A DNA stretch of 64,000 bases from Chlorokybus atmophyticus (lineage: Eukaryota > Streptophyta > Chlorokybophyceae > Chlorokybales > Chlorokybaceae): the NCBI GenBank assembly GCA_009103225.1, contig RHPI01000193.1, positions 430,650 to 494,649 of the forward strand. The letters are read 5' to 3'. Shown here in pieces: positions 10,740-22,582 of the stretch. The position numbers and the translations under genes are program-made. Position 1 is the stretch's first letter; every line of letters begins with the position of its first letter. The notes under the pieces were generated by a model that did no database searches, was not told where the DNA came from, and saw nothing but the letters and a program-made list of their open reading frames with translations.

Positions 10740-11203
10740 ATGGCGGGGCCTGCAGGGAGGGGAACACGTTGGACAACAGAGGAGCTGATAGCCCTTGTTG
10801 ATGGGCGCACTGTGGTTGTCAAACTGATGAATGACTGGCGCACCAAGGACAGGGCGCAAGGTTTGAGTGACATACATGAGTACTTGTGCCTTCAGCCAAA
10901 TTAGAAGGGGCAGTGTGGAGGCATACACCAGAGGAGTATCACGACAAGTATGTGTGTGTGCTCTCTAACACACGAATATGTCTTGACAGTCTGCTGCATG
11001 TGTTGACACAAACGTCAAACCCAGGGTGGAACTTCTTGTGGAGCTGTTACAAACGCATTGCAGCATACGAACAAGCGCCAGATGCAATGCCCTACCTAAG
11101 CATGTCTCCCGCACAGCGCCTGACTGCTGGCTTACCAGCAAATGCTTTGAAGGAGCTGCGGCAGCAACAACACCATCATATCGAGGACGGCGAGGGGCAA
11201 TAA
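10740..11203 (+). CDS. Second SANT/Myb-like small protein (128 aa)
   Basis: Exons 10740-10860, 10896-10947 and 10990-11203 join in consistent phase to give 128 residues. The N-terminus GTRWTTEELIALVDG followed by DWRTKDRAQAKLEGAVW and HTPEEYHD resembles the first helices of a trihelix or SANT-like DNA-binding domain; later WNFLWSCYKRIAAYEQAPD and an acidic, Gln/His-rich end. The two introns would be only 35 and 42 nt, shorter than others in the window, so the gene may be a relic whose splice sites are chance matches. It flanks the Harbinger transposase relic. 11,204-11,550 shows no gene. Confidence 0.4.
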
Positions 11204-13382
11204 CGTACTACACATGGCCATGTCGCGTTTGGGTTCTAACCATGGCCAATCCCAGAGGTCTGTTTAGATCGCACTCTCCGCGTTTGCTCCCACTCATTGC
11301 ATACTTACGTCACCCACTTTAAGGCACGCCGCATGCGGTGATGCAGCGCGTCTTTGACGTATTGGAGGGCGATCAACTCCTTTGCTACGAGTCAGCCCCT
11401 CAAAGCGTCTGCGGGTTGGTGGTTTGAGGTTAGGCAGCTCATGCCGCACCTGCTGTCTCTTTGACCGATGCTGAGCAGCCATATGACAATGTAAACCCGC
11501 GTGTGCCTACCCAAAACACACAATCAGCCCCAATGAGGCTTCAAGGCACTGTGCTTCTTTTGACTACATTGTAACGATGCCTCTTTGCTTCTTTTGGTCC
11601 TGTCAGCAGCCCTTGTTCCAACAACCTTCTTCTTTTTTTTTGTGGTCGGCCTGCACATCTTCGCAGGCACTCCTCGTGGCACTGTCACTCAGAGGAGGTA
11701 AGGCATTATTTTCTTGCTCCGAGCAAGAAGATAGCAGAGTCTACAACCTTGCGCTTGTTGGTTGCCTCTCGTTCCTCCACGACCTCATGATGCGCCATGA
11801 GCTCATGCATGCAGCTTTGGTCTTTCAGCGCCGGTTTTAGGACACCTCGATCAATCTTTTTATGAGTAAGACGAGCTGGGATCAATGTGGCAAGCTTGAA
11901 GGGAGAGGGCGAGCTACCGCTGCTTCTTGATGAAGATGCCTCCGGATGGTCAAAGTGCGGTGGCAAGTGAGTCTCCGCGGCAAGAAGGGAGGGTGCTGAA
12001 TTGTTATTGCGAGCATGTGGCTGTAGTTGAGGGGAGGCCAGATGTGCAGAACAGTCGGCTACTTCTTGCCTAGCACATGAAGGCGAGGCCTGAGGCGTTG
12101 GCGCAGCACCCTGGGGAGCAGCCGGTGGTAGCAAGGGATTGGCAACGCCATTCCGCCTTTCTCCAATCAGGTCTGTTACCTCCGGTGGCATTTCATGCAT
12201 AGGCCACGACCATTGTTCGGTGCTTTTAGGCTTAAGGAGCCAAAAGTGTGCTTCTGGCTCATCAGAAGCAGTGTTGCCCACCATCAGGATAGTTGGGGCT
12301 TCTTTATTCCCAACCCAAACTGCGCTGCCGGGCCGTGGCACCCACTCCCCATGCTCGCGCTGAACAGTCACGCAGGCAATCAACAACGATAGCTTGCTGG
12401 CAAACATGGTCATCTGCAGGTGCTCCGCGTACACATTTTTTCTCCGCACGTTCTGTCGCACTTTAGCCATGGTTTTGGCAATGTTGCAATTGACATCAGC
12501 CAACATGGTCGCAAGCAAGTTGGCGTAATACTGCGCCATCTCTCCCGCGGCACCAGCGGCTCTGCAGAAGTCTAGTATTCTGCTCGCCACGCCTGCATCG
12601 ACAGCCTTGGCGCTGATTTTGCGAAGAGTTTTCCCCCTGCCGTCGTCGTCCGTGGTGTCGGGTCGAGGGGAGTCGAGGGTCACGCTGTCTCGGACAGCTG
12701 CATGGACAGCGATGCTGTGCTGGACATGCTGCTGCGCCACCTGTGTAACGCGTATCAAAACAGAAAGATGACCTCCACCCTCATGGTGACAAGTGCTTCG
12801 TGCAGCTGGTGTGCTGCTGCTGGGTAATACGGGCAGATGGAGTCGGTGTTCTCCCTGCGAACATGCTGTGCTGTAGCATACAACATCAACAAGCCACGAC
12901 GATAGGTAGTGCTGTTTACACAGTTCTTTGCGTGAGTGGAAGAGAAATTACACTGTTAAGTGAGGTGAATGAGCAAGCAACACGTGGATGCTATGCCCTG
13001 ACTGATGCCAACAAGCACACCGCGACCAAGTACGCAAAGCTCACAGCACGGACAAGCACAGTGCACAAGAACATGCACAGGCTCTCACACGATGAGGGGA
13101 TTCTTGGGAACCGGGACGGTGTGTTTCGTAGTTCAAGTCGCTTCACAAGCTCTTAGCTTTCTCACTTACAGTGTCACCAGCTGATCCGGTGAACACTGTG
13201 CCTACTTATACAAGTCAACTCATGACTGTCCAGAACATAAGCTAACGGTCATATCGAGGCTATTTCCACAGGAAATTACCACTCGATATAGAACCTGACT
13301 TATAACTGAACTCACAACTGAACAGCTACGCGCGGTGCCTATGTAGGCTATGGTCACGAGCTACTCTAGAGACATGACCTAG

Positions 13383-14039
13383 CTACTGTTCAGAGACACG
13401 CGCGGGTTGCCATGCTGGTAAGCCGGGCGAGGGTTTCGCTGTAGGCATGCCCGATGATGACTGGCATGCTTGGGCGATAGGCATGACAGTGGTGTCCAGC
13501 ATGGCCCAAAATCTGCTCGAGCTGGGGCGCTTGTGATCATCCAGGACACTTTGCGCTATGGATGGCTTGGCGCGAAACACACAATGGTAGAAGCAACTTC
13601 CATATGAAGGCGCATTAATATGGTCCCATGAGGCGAGCTGGCCACCTAGCATGAGTGATGGCTGCACGCTGGTTGCGGCCAGCTCCTCTGATGACTCGCT
13701 GGCAGGTGGTGACCCCTGCTGCATGCGCACACAACACTCAGATGGTGCATTCAACTGTGGACGGCAAGAGTCACAGTGACTGATAAAGTACATGAGTTTG
13801 GGGCAGATTGCTGGCTTCAACTTGCAGCGGGTGGGGTAAGGTGGGTGCAGAAGCCACATCGCTGTTGCGTTGTGCTGTGGTTTTGTCGGTGGCGGCAAGA
13901 TGGATTGTTGCCCCGCAATCACCGGTGCTGCTCGTGGAGGAGATGGCAGTGCATGAAGGACAGGTGCCGCGGAAGGTGGTTGCGCTCTGGTTGCGAAGGG
14001 AGCAGGAGCGGCAGGTGAGACCACTTGTGCATGCAGCAA
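13383..14039 (-). CDS. Open frame in copy-2-specific block (possible exon of protein B)
   Basis: A 218-codon minus-strand frame with Ala/Pro-rich beginning (QVVSPAAPAPFATRAQ), a Cys/His-containing middle (ISHCDSC, SECCVRMQQG) and SYGSCFYHCVFRAKPS. It lies inside the block absent from copy 1 and between segments of gene B, so it may be a middle exon. The CTG-like start is not reliable. A plus-strand frame at 12,800-13,156 (SEVNEQATRGCYALTDANK) also looks non-random but cannot be assigned. No family recognised. Confidence 0.3.
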   Translation of the reverse strand: MLHAQVVSPAAPAPFATRAQPPSAAPVLHALPSPPRAAPVIAGQQSILPPPTKPQHNATAMWLLHPPYPTRCKLKPAICPKLMYFISHCDSCRPQLNAPSECCVRMQQGSPPASESSEELAATSVQPSLMLGGQLASWDHINAPSYGSCFYHCVFRAKPSIAQSVLDDHKRPSSSRFWAMLDTTVMPIAQACQSSSGMPTAKPSPGLPAWQPARVSEQ

Positions 14040-14045
14040 GGGGGG

Positions 14046-14048
<3 letters not shown>

Positions 14049-14079
<31 letters not shown>
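14049..14079. repeat. (TA)n microsatellite
   Basis: About 15 uninterrupted TA units in the copy-2-specific block. Confidence 0.9.
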
Positions 14080-14081
<2 letters not shown>

Positions 14082-15450
14082 GACCCAGAATAAGATGGCT
14101 CACAATGTTGCAAAGGACGAATATAAGCTTATGCAGTGCCTGGCGCATTGTTACCAAGGCACGAGCATAAAAGACAGCGACTTACCTCAATGGCCCGTGG
14201 GCTGCATGGAGCAGGGAAAGCCATGGGGGCTGGCAAGGTGGTATTGGGTGCTCTCCCCGCCACCCTCGATCGCTGACTCGTCACGGAGCTCGTGAGCCAT
14301 GGGCACATCATGCGCCACTGCCCCAATGGACATGTCGGGATTCAACAGGCCAACATGCATGTTAAATTGATATCGCATTGCCGTCGCGCCCATTAGCAAG
14401 TGGGATTGAAGGACCAGTTGATGGGATTGAATCCAGGCTTGCATGGGAGCTTCAACAGGACCTAGTGCACTGTGGTGCTGTCAACCAATTACGTGTGGGT
14501 TAGCTGCATGCTTGCGACACTGCAATTGCAATAGTCAACTGCGTCACACCGTCATTAGGTGGTTGCTTCGAATAGTCACCTGCAGCATTGCTGGTTGATG
14601 CACGAATGAGTGCATGAATTGCGTTATTGCTGGTTGATGCACTATTGGTTGAATGCCGGACAAATGGCCACGCGCTCCTGTGCTCAAACCCAGTCTACTT
14701 CGTTCGGCACGCGCGCGCGACTTCGCACGCTCACGCACATCCTAGCATGCAAATGTAGGCATGCATTGGAGGTGCATGCAGTCAACATGCATAGCGAGAT
14801 TGGCAACAACATATTGCCGCCCAGCTCTGTTTATCTGCTCTAGATTCCGCAATGTCGGCTTGATTGTAGGGTGGGTATGGGCGAATAGTGGAGGCCTGCA
14901 GCCTCACTACATGTATCACATGGACTGCGCCAAAAATAAAATTGCTTTTGCAAGGAAATGCATGTGACTGTTGAGCGTACCTGTGCATTCCTTTGTTCCC
15001 ACAGTCGCAATTGGTCTCGCATGGTTCTGATAAGGGGCCTCAAGGATTGCAGCTCCTGATCCACTCCTTGTTGCAGAAGTGAGCCATCAAGCAGCTCTCT
15101 GTGTGAAGATGGTCCTTGATGGCTTGCCTACTAGTTTATCTAATGTTCGTGATGCATGTTGGATAGCCCCATTGCTAACGCCTGCCATGATCCATGACGT
15201 GGCGCCCGGTAATTGCTGGCTTCGCTGCTTGAACTCTTACGACCATAACTTCTCGCAAGATGTGCCACGCCGCAGCAACCGCCGCCGCCTATGCCTCCTG
15301 GTCCTCCGCCTCCTAGTCGAACCCAGGCCCATTATGCCTGATATTCGACCCGTCATTGACCTGGTGCCCCTGCGTGCCATCATCCGGCCATCAATGCAGC
15401 GTGTTTGGGTGAGTGCACGCTAACTTTCATTTGAGCTAATCGAGCAATGC

Positions 15451-15620
15451 CTCTGTCGTACCATGGATGGTACGACAGAGCCATTGTACAGTAATGGCTG
15501 GGGTTGGACGAGAGATGCCTCTGTCGTACCATAAATGTTACGACACAACTATTGTTACCAATGGTTGTGCGAAGCATGGCTGGCACGAATACATTAGTCG
15601 TACCATCAACCATAGGAGCA
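15451..15620. promoter_or_regulatory. Palindrome cluster, copy 2
   Basis: CTCTGTCGTACCAT at 15,451-15,464, GG, then its exact reverse complement to 15,480, with further TCGTACCAT sites at about 15,526 and 15,598. The first palindrome is base-perfect in both copies although flanking bases differ, which suggests it is a functional site of the element. Confidence 0.5.
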
Positions 15621-15785
15621 AAGACGCACTACAAGTGCGACTCTCGTGCGGGACACTAGACGTTCAAAACCGCCTCATTTTCGTTTTCGCGCCTCGTACA
15701 TTCGGGCGGGCCAACCGGCGGCGGCGTTGGAGGCGGCAGCGCTACTATCAGCTAAACAGGCGGCACCCGACTATCAGTTAAAGAG

Positions 15786-17610
15786 ATGCCTCGTGGTCCA
15801 TCCGTAGGTGCACCTCGTCGTGGAGGTCGGCGCCAGTTGTCCACATTGCCCCCAGTGTTCAACCAGGCAACCGTCGCCAACCAATTGCAGCAAGACCCCG
15901 CGCTAACGCTCAGCACATCACAACAACTCCACCTGACACCGCAGGCGCAAGGGCAAGCTAGACTGCATGCGTTCTTGATGCACTCTACACGTTGCTTCTT
16001 GCTCAACTTCTAACTTGGATGCTTGCTTCTATCATGACTAGCACAGCGACTCACTGCATGCGTTCTGGATACACTGTGCACGTTGTTCTTCTTTTGCAAC
16101 TGTGAGGGTTGCATTTTTCATGGCTGGCAGCATAACTCGTGTGGTTGTGCTTGCAGAGGGTCGATTGGAACCCCCAACCCAAACGCATTTGGCCGTGACG
16201 TGGCAACCTCGGTCGTCAGCAACCCTTCCCTAAGCAAGTGGAAGATTGGCAACGAGGTAAGCACTGTGTGACACTGTGACACTGTGTGTATGTGTGTAAC
16301 GGATTGTTCTTCTGTGGACAGCATTTGCGAGATGCCGTCTTAAAAATCATAAACGGCCACTGGGTAGAGAGCCACGTTTATCCCAAGGAGGACACTATTC
16401 GTAACTTCATGTGTCTGGTGCTGTGAATGCTTCATGACCGCACTGCATCGTGACACTGACCAACCTGCCCGTGACAGGTAGTTGGCTTCGACCATGACGA
16501 CGAGGGCAATGCGGCCAAGTTCTATGAGGTGTACTGGACCAAGGAGTGCCCCTTCCACTGGAGTGTCGCCTTGAAGAAAGCTACGCATGTCCGGTCTGCG
16601 AACGTTACCAAGATCAAGCATGTCCTTGAGAAGGAGTACAAGTGGACACTGTTTAACAGCAACAAGCGCAAGTGAGTTGGGTCCCTCACCACAATGTCTG
16701 CTATGCAACACTGCCTTCTTACTCAGCCTCCATACACATGTACGCATCTCGCCTATTGTAACCGATTCAATCAAGCACATCGACGCCCTAATGGACCCCG
16801 AGACCCAAAAAGCCCAGATGCGCAACGCGCTCCAAAGTAAGTCACAGGCACTATTCTAGCCTGTTGCAGGCTCAACTTGAACTATCTATGTCATGATTAA
16901 TGCCTTGTTGGTGTGACTATCGCAGACAAGTCATGGCGGAGATTTGAGGTGTCCAACAATGCAAACCCGGAGCGGAGGGGATACATCCATGAATGGGGCA
17001 ATCCCATAATCTTGCAAATGATCGTGCAATGCTGGTCTTACGCCGTCACTACACCTGGTTGCCGGCAGCTGACAGTCAACCACCTCGCGTACCTGTTGCT
17101 TACCGTGAGCACTTTAAACTTCATCATTAGCAATTCAGGAATGCTGTAGCCCCAAACTACAGGCTTGCAGACGCGTTGCAGTGAATAGTGGCTTTCAATG
17201 CCACTAAGACATGCCTGTAAACTACGCAGATGGAGCGCATCTCAAAGGGCAAGGATGGAGACCCTCTCTTAGCTGCCAGCATCGACACACATGAAGAGCA
17301 CCTTAGCGGAATCAACACCATGATCATGTCAATGAAGCGGGAGATGAGGCAACGGTACGCAGCCCTCCAGCCATTCACCCTTGTGAAACGCCGCACTGCA
17401 TCTTGTGTCGAATACCCGAAAGATCCCAATCGGCGCCGGCCGCAAGAGACAGCAGCTCGTGACCCGCTCGCTGAGGCAGAAGCGGCATTTGATTGGCTGG
17501 CACAACCGTTTAAAGAGGAAGAGCAAGCTCCGGCGTCTCCTCCACAGGGCCTAGCGCGTGGTGCTTTATTCCATGATGACGAGCAAAGCGATGATGGAGA
17601 GGAGCTGTAG
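15786..17610 (+). pseudogene. Element protein A, copy 2 (lost splice acceptor)
   Basis: Exons correspond to copy 1: 15786-15952, 16157-16256, 16322-16417, 16478-16671, about 16775-16836, about 16926-17104 and 17230-17610. Exon 4 is one codon shorter in frame. The acceptor of exon 5 changes from CAATCAG to CAATCAAG, moving the only nearby AG by one base; use of it would put TAA in frame a few codons later. Everything else remains open, so this is a recent lesion. The GC-AG first intron is preserved. Confidence 0.6.
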
Positions 17611-18017
17611 CGCAGTTGGTAGTCCGTTTAGCTGGTAGTGTACATAGCTACAAGGCTCTTGTGACTGAGTGTTGTGCATCTTAAACCAGCTCTATCAATC
17701 GTCATTATGTTCATGTATGTCAATACTTGCATTCGTATGATATACAACAGAACTGCAGGCATTCCAGTCACATAATCGAACTATAAGCCTTGGTAAGTGA
17801 CTGAGAGACACTGTACACATTTCAAGTATCCGTACACAGCACATGCACATCACGATGCTGGCAGTCAGTGACAGTCGGCTGTAGTCATGCTATGCAAATA
17901 CATATATAACGACAGTTAGGCATCAGCCACCTTCAGTTGCTTAAAGGATGCCTTAGTTTATCGATAATTACCTAGTTGGTGCTTGTGAATTAGGCTTAGT
18001 CGCCTGCGCTGGACTGG

Positions 18018-18345
18018 TGTGTAACCTGCAGGTGCCTGTCACATAGGCTCAGTCGCCTAAGTAAGACTGATGTGTAATTTGCAAGTGCCTGCTAATTAGG
18101 TGCAGTCACCTGTTAAGGCCTGATGTGTTACTTATAGGTGCCCGTTCATTAGTTGTAGTCACCTAGTAAGGCCTGATGTGTAACTAATAGGTGCCTGTTA
18201 ATTATATAAAGTCACCTGTTTAGGCCTGATAAGTAAGTAAGTAACTAACAGGTGGCTGTTATTTATGCATAGTCACCTGCTAAGGCCTGATAGGTGACTA
18301 ACAGGCGCCTGTTAATTGCGTATAGTCAACTGTAAAAGACTAAAT
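18018..18345. repeat. 53-bp tandem array, copy 2
   Basis: Six diverged units, one with an extra TAAG duplication (TAAGTAAGTAAG near 18,230). Same unit and same position relative to the right end as in copy 1. Confidence 0.65.
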
Positions 18346-18501
18346 TGTACAAAAAGGGCATGATAGTAACGGAAGTTACTATTAGGTCCCTGTATCGAGA
18401 TTACAGGTGGACTAAGCCACGACAGTCTAAATTAGTATCCTCAGGTGCACGGCCGTTGCCAATACTTAGTCGGCCGGCAGGGAAAATATATTGCGACGAT
18501 G

Positions 18502-18764
18502 TGTTCATACGGTAGTATAAGTAGACAGACTGTGTACTTGTATACTTGGTGATACTGTGAGTGAGAAATCTTGAGTAAAGTTGTGCATGCCGGGTGCATG
18601 TGTGCGCTTGACTTGGGTGAGTTTGCTGTGTGTGAACTTGGTGTTCAGCCTATCGCGCACAACCAGCAAGCTGTGAAGGGAATCCGACTGTGCACAACAA
18701 GCTGTCCCGATTGCCAAGAAACCTCCACCTGTGAACAACTGTGAAGCGAGTACCTCTTTCTACA
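18502..18764. other. Possible solo-LTR-like segment
   Basis: A 263-bp stretch starting TGTTCATACGG and ending TTTCTACA lies directly after the right end of copy 2. Six bases downstream is TTGCTATCATGGG, loosely like the initiator-Met tRNA primer site of Copia elements. No second LTR, target duplication or pol gene is seen. 18,765-19,180 has no gene. Confidence 0.2.
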
Positions 18765-19179
18765 CGATATTGCTATCATGGGTGTGGACTTGGTTGCACG
18801 TACGTGGGCAGTGTGCTAGTTGCATTCTAGGTGTAGCATTGTTATAGTTGTTGCATTCATTCACCTCACTTAATAGTAGAAAGTCCCATTGATCTCAGTG
18901 CAAGGAATTGCGTCACAGCATTACGCAATAGTAATGGCTTGTTGACTCACGCTACACGTCCGCGACAGTGCCAGCCATACCACACCGAATAGTTATGCAG
19001 TTTCCATACTGTAAGTATCCTCAACAGGGGGGGTACTTTGTTTGCTTTTTCACATGCCTTTCTGCATATATACAACAACATATGTATATCTGCTGATCAT
19101 CTGCACGGAGCATTGTGCTGCTACCAGCTACAGCTCAACCTTCGAGACACACCAGCCCTCGACCCCGCGAAGCTCGACA

Positions 19180-20020
19180 TGCGTCTCCTCTACATTCCCC
19201 AGCGCGTGGTGCTTTGTTCCATGATGACGTGCAAGGTAATGATGGAGAAGAGCTGAAGCGCAGTCGGTAGTCCGTTTAGTGGTAGTGTACACAAATGCAA
19301 GGCTCTTGTGACTTAGTGTTGTGCATCTCAAACCAGCTCAGTCAATCGTCATTATGCTCATGCATGTAACAACTTGCATCCTTATGATATACAACAGAAC
19401 TGTAGGCAATGCAAGTCACATAATTAAACAACAAGCCTTGTCAAGTGACACTGTACACACCCTAGGTACCTGTACACAGCATAGGCACATAGCGATGCTG
19501 GCGGTCAGTGACATTCGCGTGTAGTCATGCTATGCAAGCAGATAACGTCAGTTAGGCATCAGTCACCTTCAGTTGCTTGAAGAATGCCTTATCTATGACG
19601 ACAATTACATAGTTGGTGCTTGTGAATTAGACTCAGTCGCCTGCGCTGGACTGGTGTGTAATTTGCAGGTGCCTGTCACATAGGCTAAATCATGTGAGTT
19701 AGACTGATGTGTAACTTGCAGGTGCCCGTTATTTATGTATAGTCACCGAATAAGGCCTGATGTGTAACTTATATGTGCTCGTTAATTAGATCTAGTCACC
19801 TGTTAAGGCTTGATAAGTAATTAACAGGTGCCTGTTAATTAAGCATAGTCAACTATTAAGGACTGAATTGTAACGGGTAGGGCCTGATAGTAACGGAGGT
19901 TATACTGAGGTCTGTGTATCGAGTTTATAGGTGGACTGAGCCACGACAGTCTAAATGAGTATCTTCAGGTGCACGGTCGTTGCCAATATTTAATCGGCCG
20001 GCAGGGGAGTCATTTTGCGA
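19180..20020. mobile_element. Two-gene repeat unit, 3' fragment (copy 3)
   Basis: Starts inside the last exon of gene A (matching copy 1 from about 4052, CCCCAGCGCGTGGTGCTTTG), runs through the 3' region and a 53-bp array (about 19,655-19,870), and ends at TTGCGA near 20,020. It is more diverged than copies 1 and 2 and its gene A remnant has lost the stop (GCTGAAGCG where the others have GCTGTAGCG). Confidence 0.65.
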
Positions 20021-22582
20021 TGTTAACCTCGCAGCAAAAGTCGCTGCCACAGCCTAATGATTAAGGCGCCGATGTTACACTTGTTGACAATGGCTCACGC
20101 AACCACACGTACACACATGCAAGGCGGTTGTCACACAGTGCAAGCATTTGCGCATGGGCCATGCACACTCTCAACATGCAGACGGCAGCCAGGAGTACAA
20201 CAACCGTTATAACAACTGAGTGTGTAAGGCTATTGTATGCACACATACACTCGCAGCAAGTTCCAAGGGTAGAACCAGCAAGTCAGGTGTTGTCCACAAC
20301 AGTAAGTAGGCAAGGAAGACCAACACCATAAGCAGGCCTAGGTAAAGGAAGCTCAGAGGGAGGCGCCTCTTCTTCAATGCAAACCCTAGGTAGAATACCC
20401 AAAACGGCCCCCACACATGAGGGTAGGGAAGGTCCCTTTTACAGCTAAGCCAAGCACCCCATACACACAGCGAGTAAATACCGGGCTTAATCAAGCTCAA
20501 CTTCCAACACCATGCTGACCCAGCTTGTTACTCCTCCCTGTTGCCTTCCACACGTGGCGACATGTGAACTCAAAACTGGGCCACCCGCCTTTTGTTGAGC
20601 TCGCACATGCCAAACAAATCCTCAAAAGGTACTAACGTATGCCACTAGCATACTACACTCTACTGTCATTACAGGAACCAAAATTGTCTCCACTATATTC
20701 GTTCTTGTAACGCAGGGTTCTTGTCCCATTACAAGAACATTGCCAGAGCACATGATGTATGATGGCTCTTACAATGCATTGACCGTACATTTCATGACAT
20801 AAACATAATGTCAACATATACATACTTACAAACGGCTAACATCAATATAATGCATTGACGTTGTGCGTTGCCAGAACCGCCTTTTAGCCATTGCTGGTTC
20901 ATATCACGAATATAATTTTTCCTGTAATGGTATGAATTTCCCTCATGTACAACTCATCTCATAATTTTAATTTTTATAGCGCGATTGTTTTGTTAACGGG
21001 CGTGATACAAATGCGAGTACACTGTATGCCACTATGCATATTATGCATAGCATGCCAACATGGTGTGCCACAGTATGTTGGCATATGTGTCGGACACATG
21101 TTACTTCAACCATGTTTATCAATACATTATGTATGACAAAATACGCTGCTGTGACAGATGTCTATGTTTGGATGACTTGATCTCATCACTCCCCACATGT
21201 CACATCAATTCACTATCAATGGCATGTACACTTATTGACTGCTAGTCAATCAGCACATAGTGTGCGCAAGCTGCTTATCAATGCCTGGTACAGTTCAATC
21301 TGCTCAAAGCTATGAGCTTAAGGAATGACCATATTAATTATAAAGTGGTTCGCTGATCAGTGATTAGTGATCAGCGAGCTTTAACACTTAAAGAGTTGAA
21401 CTCCCATACAGTCATTCTGTGAACATAGTGGTTTAAAAGTGAGCGTGCCTTGCCAATTACGCGTGACAACATATTTACCTATCGTAAGCAATTTATCTTC
21501 CTGACATGGTTGGCAACGTGTTGATGGCTTATGTAATGCATTGTGCGGGAACGCCATTGATGTTAATAAATGGCCATCGTGGTTGCATTTATGTTGCATG
21601 AGTCCGACCACCCACACAATACAGCGTATACAAAGCTCTTGAGAAAAGCTCAGGTCAATTTGGCTTCATGCAATGGCGCCAAGTTGTTGACATAGTTCAA
21701 CCAGGGCGGGTGTACAACAGTGTACAAAAGATTTCAAGCCTCATATGCTGCATGCAAGGAGTGTCATTGACAACTATGCATATGGTGGCATTCACAACCC
21801 ACACATACAACACGCTATTCTATATAATCCACCACCGGGCTATACTGCCTACACTACAGCTACTTTACCCGCCTTCCCCGTTAGTCACACACAAGCATGC
21901 AAGGGTTCATCACCTGTACAGCAGCTACAGCACGCAGCAGCAGTGTGCATCGCGTAGGGTTTGTAGCTTAAATTTAATTGATTTGTAAGGCGGAACGTCA
22001 ACATGTCATCAACGATTGGTCGTCATTGATAGGTAACACTCATTATGAGTATCTGATACTCATAATGGGTTACCCACAACCAGCAGTTATGACATAACTG
22101 CTGGTTGTGGGTGGTGATGTTGGCAGCGTGTTGGCGGCCTATCAATTTTAGCCGGGCATGATTGATGGCAGGAGCGAGTTAAGTGGTAGCTATAGCAAGC
22201 TTGCTACTCATGGTAAATGCACTACATTATTGTGTGTATAATTGCACAGTGCGTATGGTGAAAGTGAGCTACATCTCGGCATGCACGCTACTGAGCACAT
22301 GTGAGCACATTTCTATGCATACACAGGCGTGTCTCTAGTGCCCATGCAAGAGGTAGAGTAGTACCTCACCGTATCATAAACTGATGCTACTCGCACCTCA
22401 CTGCGGCTGTACACTCAAAGTACAGTAGTCCGCATCGGTGCTGCGCAGTTGAATGCCAGTAAAGTGCAAGGCAAGAACAACCAGGCAGCTACACCACGGG
22501 CAGTTAATACACTTACACCGTTACAAGCCCCATATCATTCAATGCGGACACAATCTGAACTGGAATAACTGGAATACAGCAC
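20021..22582. other. Spacer without recognised genes; paired palindromes
   Basis: No exon with coding character was found on either strand. It contains a hairpin at 21,351-21,376 (9-bp arms, CGCTGATCA) and two overlapping long palindromes at 22,032-22,074 and 22,072-22,112. The second has perfect 20-bp arms around one base, starting ACCCACAACCAGCAG. Confidence 0.6.

Larger units (their letters stand above)
6680..11203. mobile_element. Decayed PIF/Harbinger module (ends not found)
   Basis: Three pieces typical of PIF/Harbinger elements lie together: a plus-strand Myb/SANT-like protein gene with an AT-hook (6680-8533), a minus-strand transposase pseudogene converging on it (8794-10091), and a second SANT-like gene (10740-11203). 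Harbinger transposons usually encode a DDE nuclease plus a Myb-like partner needed for nuclear import and DNA binding. I could not find terminal inverted repeats or target-site duplications, so the boundaries are only those of the coding parts. 8534-8790 holds no gene. Confidence 0.6.
11706..15090 (-). pseudogene. Element protein B, copy 2 (longer C-terminus, frameshifted N-terminus)
   Basis: The last exon, 11706-12740, is open for about 345 codons after an acceptor ending ACACAG. It has a helical part (AKAVDAGVASRILDFCRAAG, YYANLLATMLADVN), then the EWVPRPGSAVWVGNKEAP block shared with copy 1 and a long Ser/Pro/His-rich tail ending at TAG. Upstream coding segments matching copy 1 lie at about 14,280-14,480 and 14,580-14,745. 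In the zinc-finger-like exon a single base is missing relative to copy 1 (copy 1 CAGAAAGCGAGCC, copy 2 CAGAAGTGAGCC, near 15,076-15,087), which breaks that frame. How the exons join across 12,741-14,277 is not resolved. Function unknown. Confidence 0.45.
11551..18498. mobile_element. Two-gene repeat unit, copy 2
   Basis: The left boundary is where similarity to window position 1 begins and is therefore a minimum. Homology to copy 1 covers 11,551-12,344 and 14,278-18,498; the block 12,345-14,277 has no counterpart in copy 1. The right end matches the other copies through TTGCGACG. Gene order is the same: gene B on minus, palindromes at 15,451-15,620, gene A on plus, then a 53-bp array. Gene A has a lost splice acceptor and gene B a 1-bp deletion, while the distal part of gene B is better preserved than in copy 1. 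Confidence 0.7.

Noticed and set aside
20207-20500. Minus-strand hydrophobic frame (FLYLGLLMVLVFLAYLL)
   Set aside because: No splice partners, no recognised family and no ATG context that stands out; left in the spacer.
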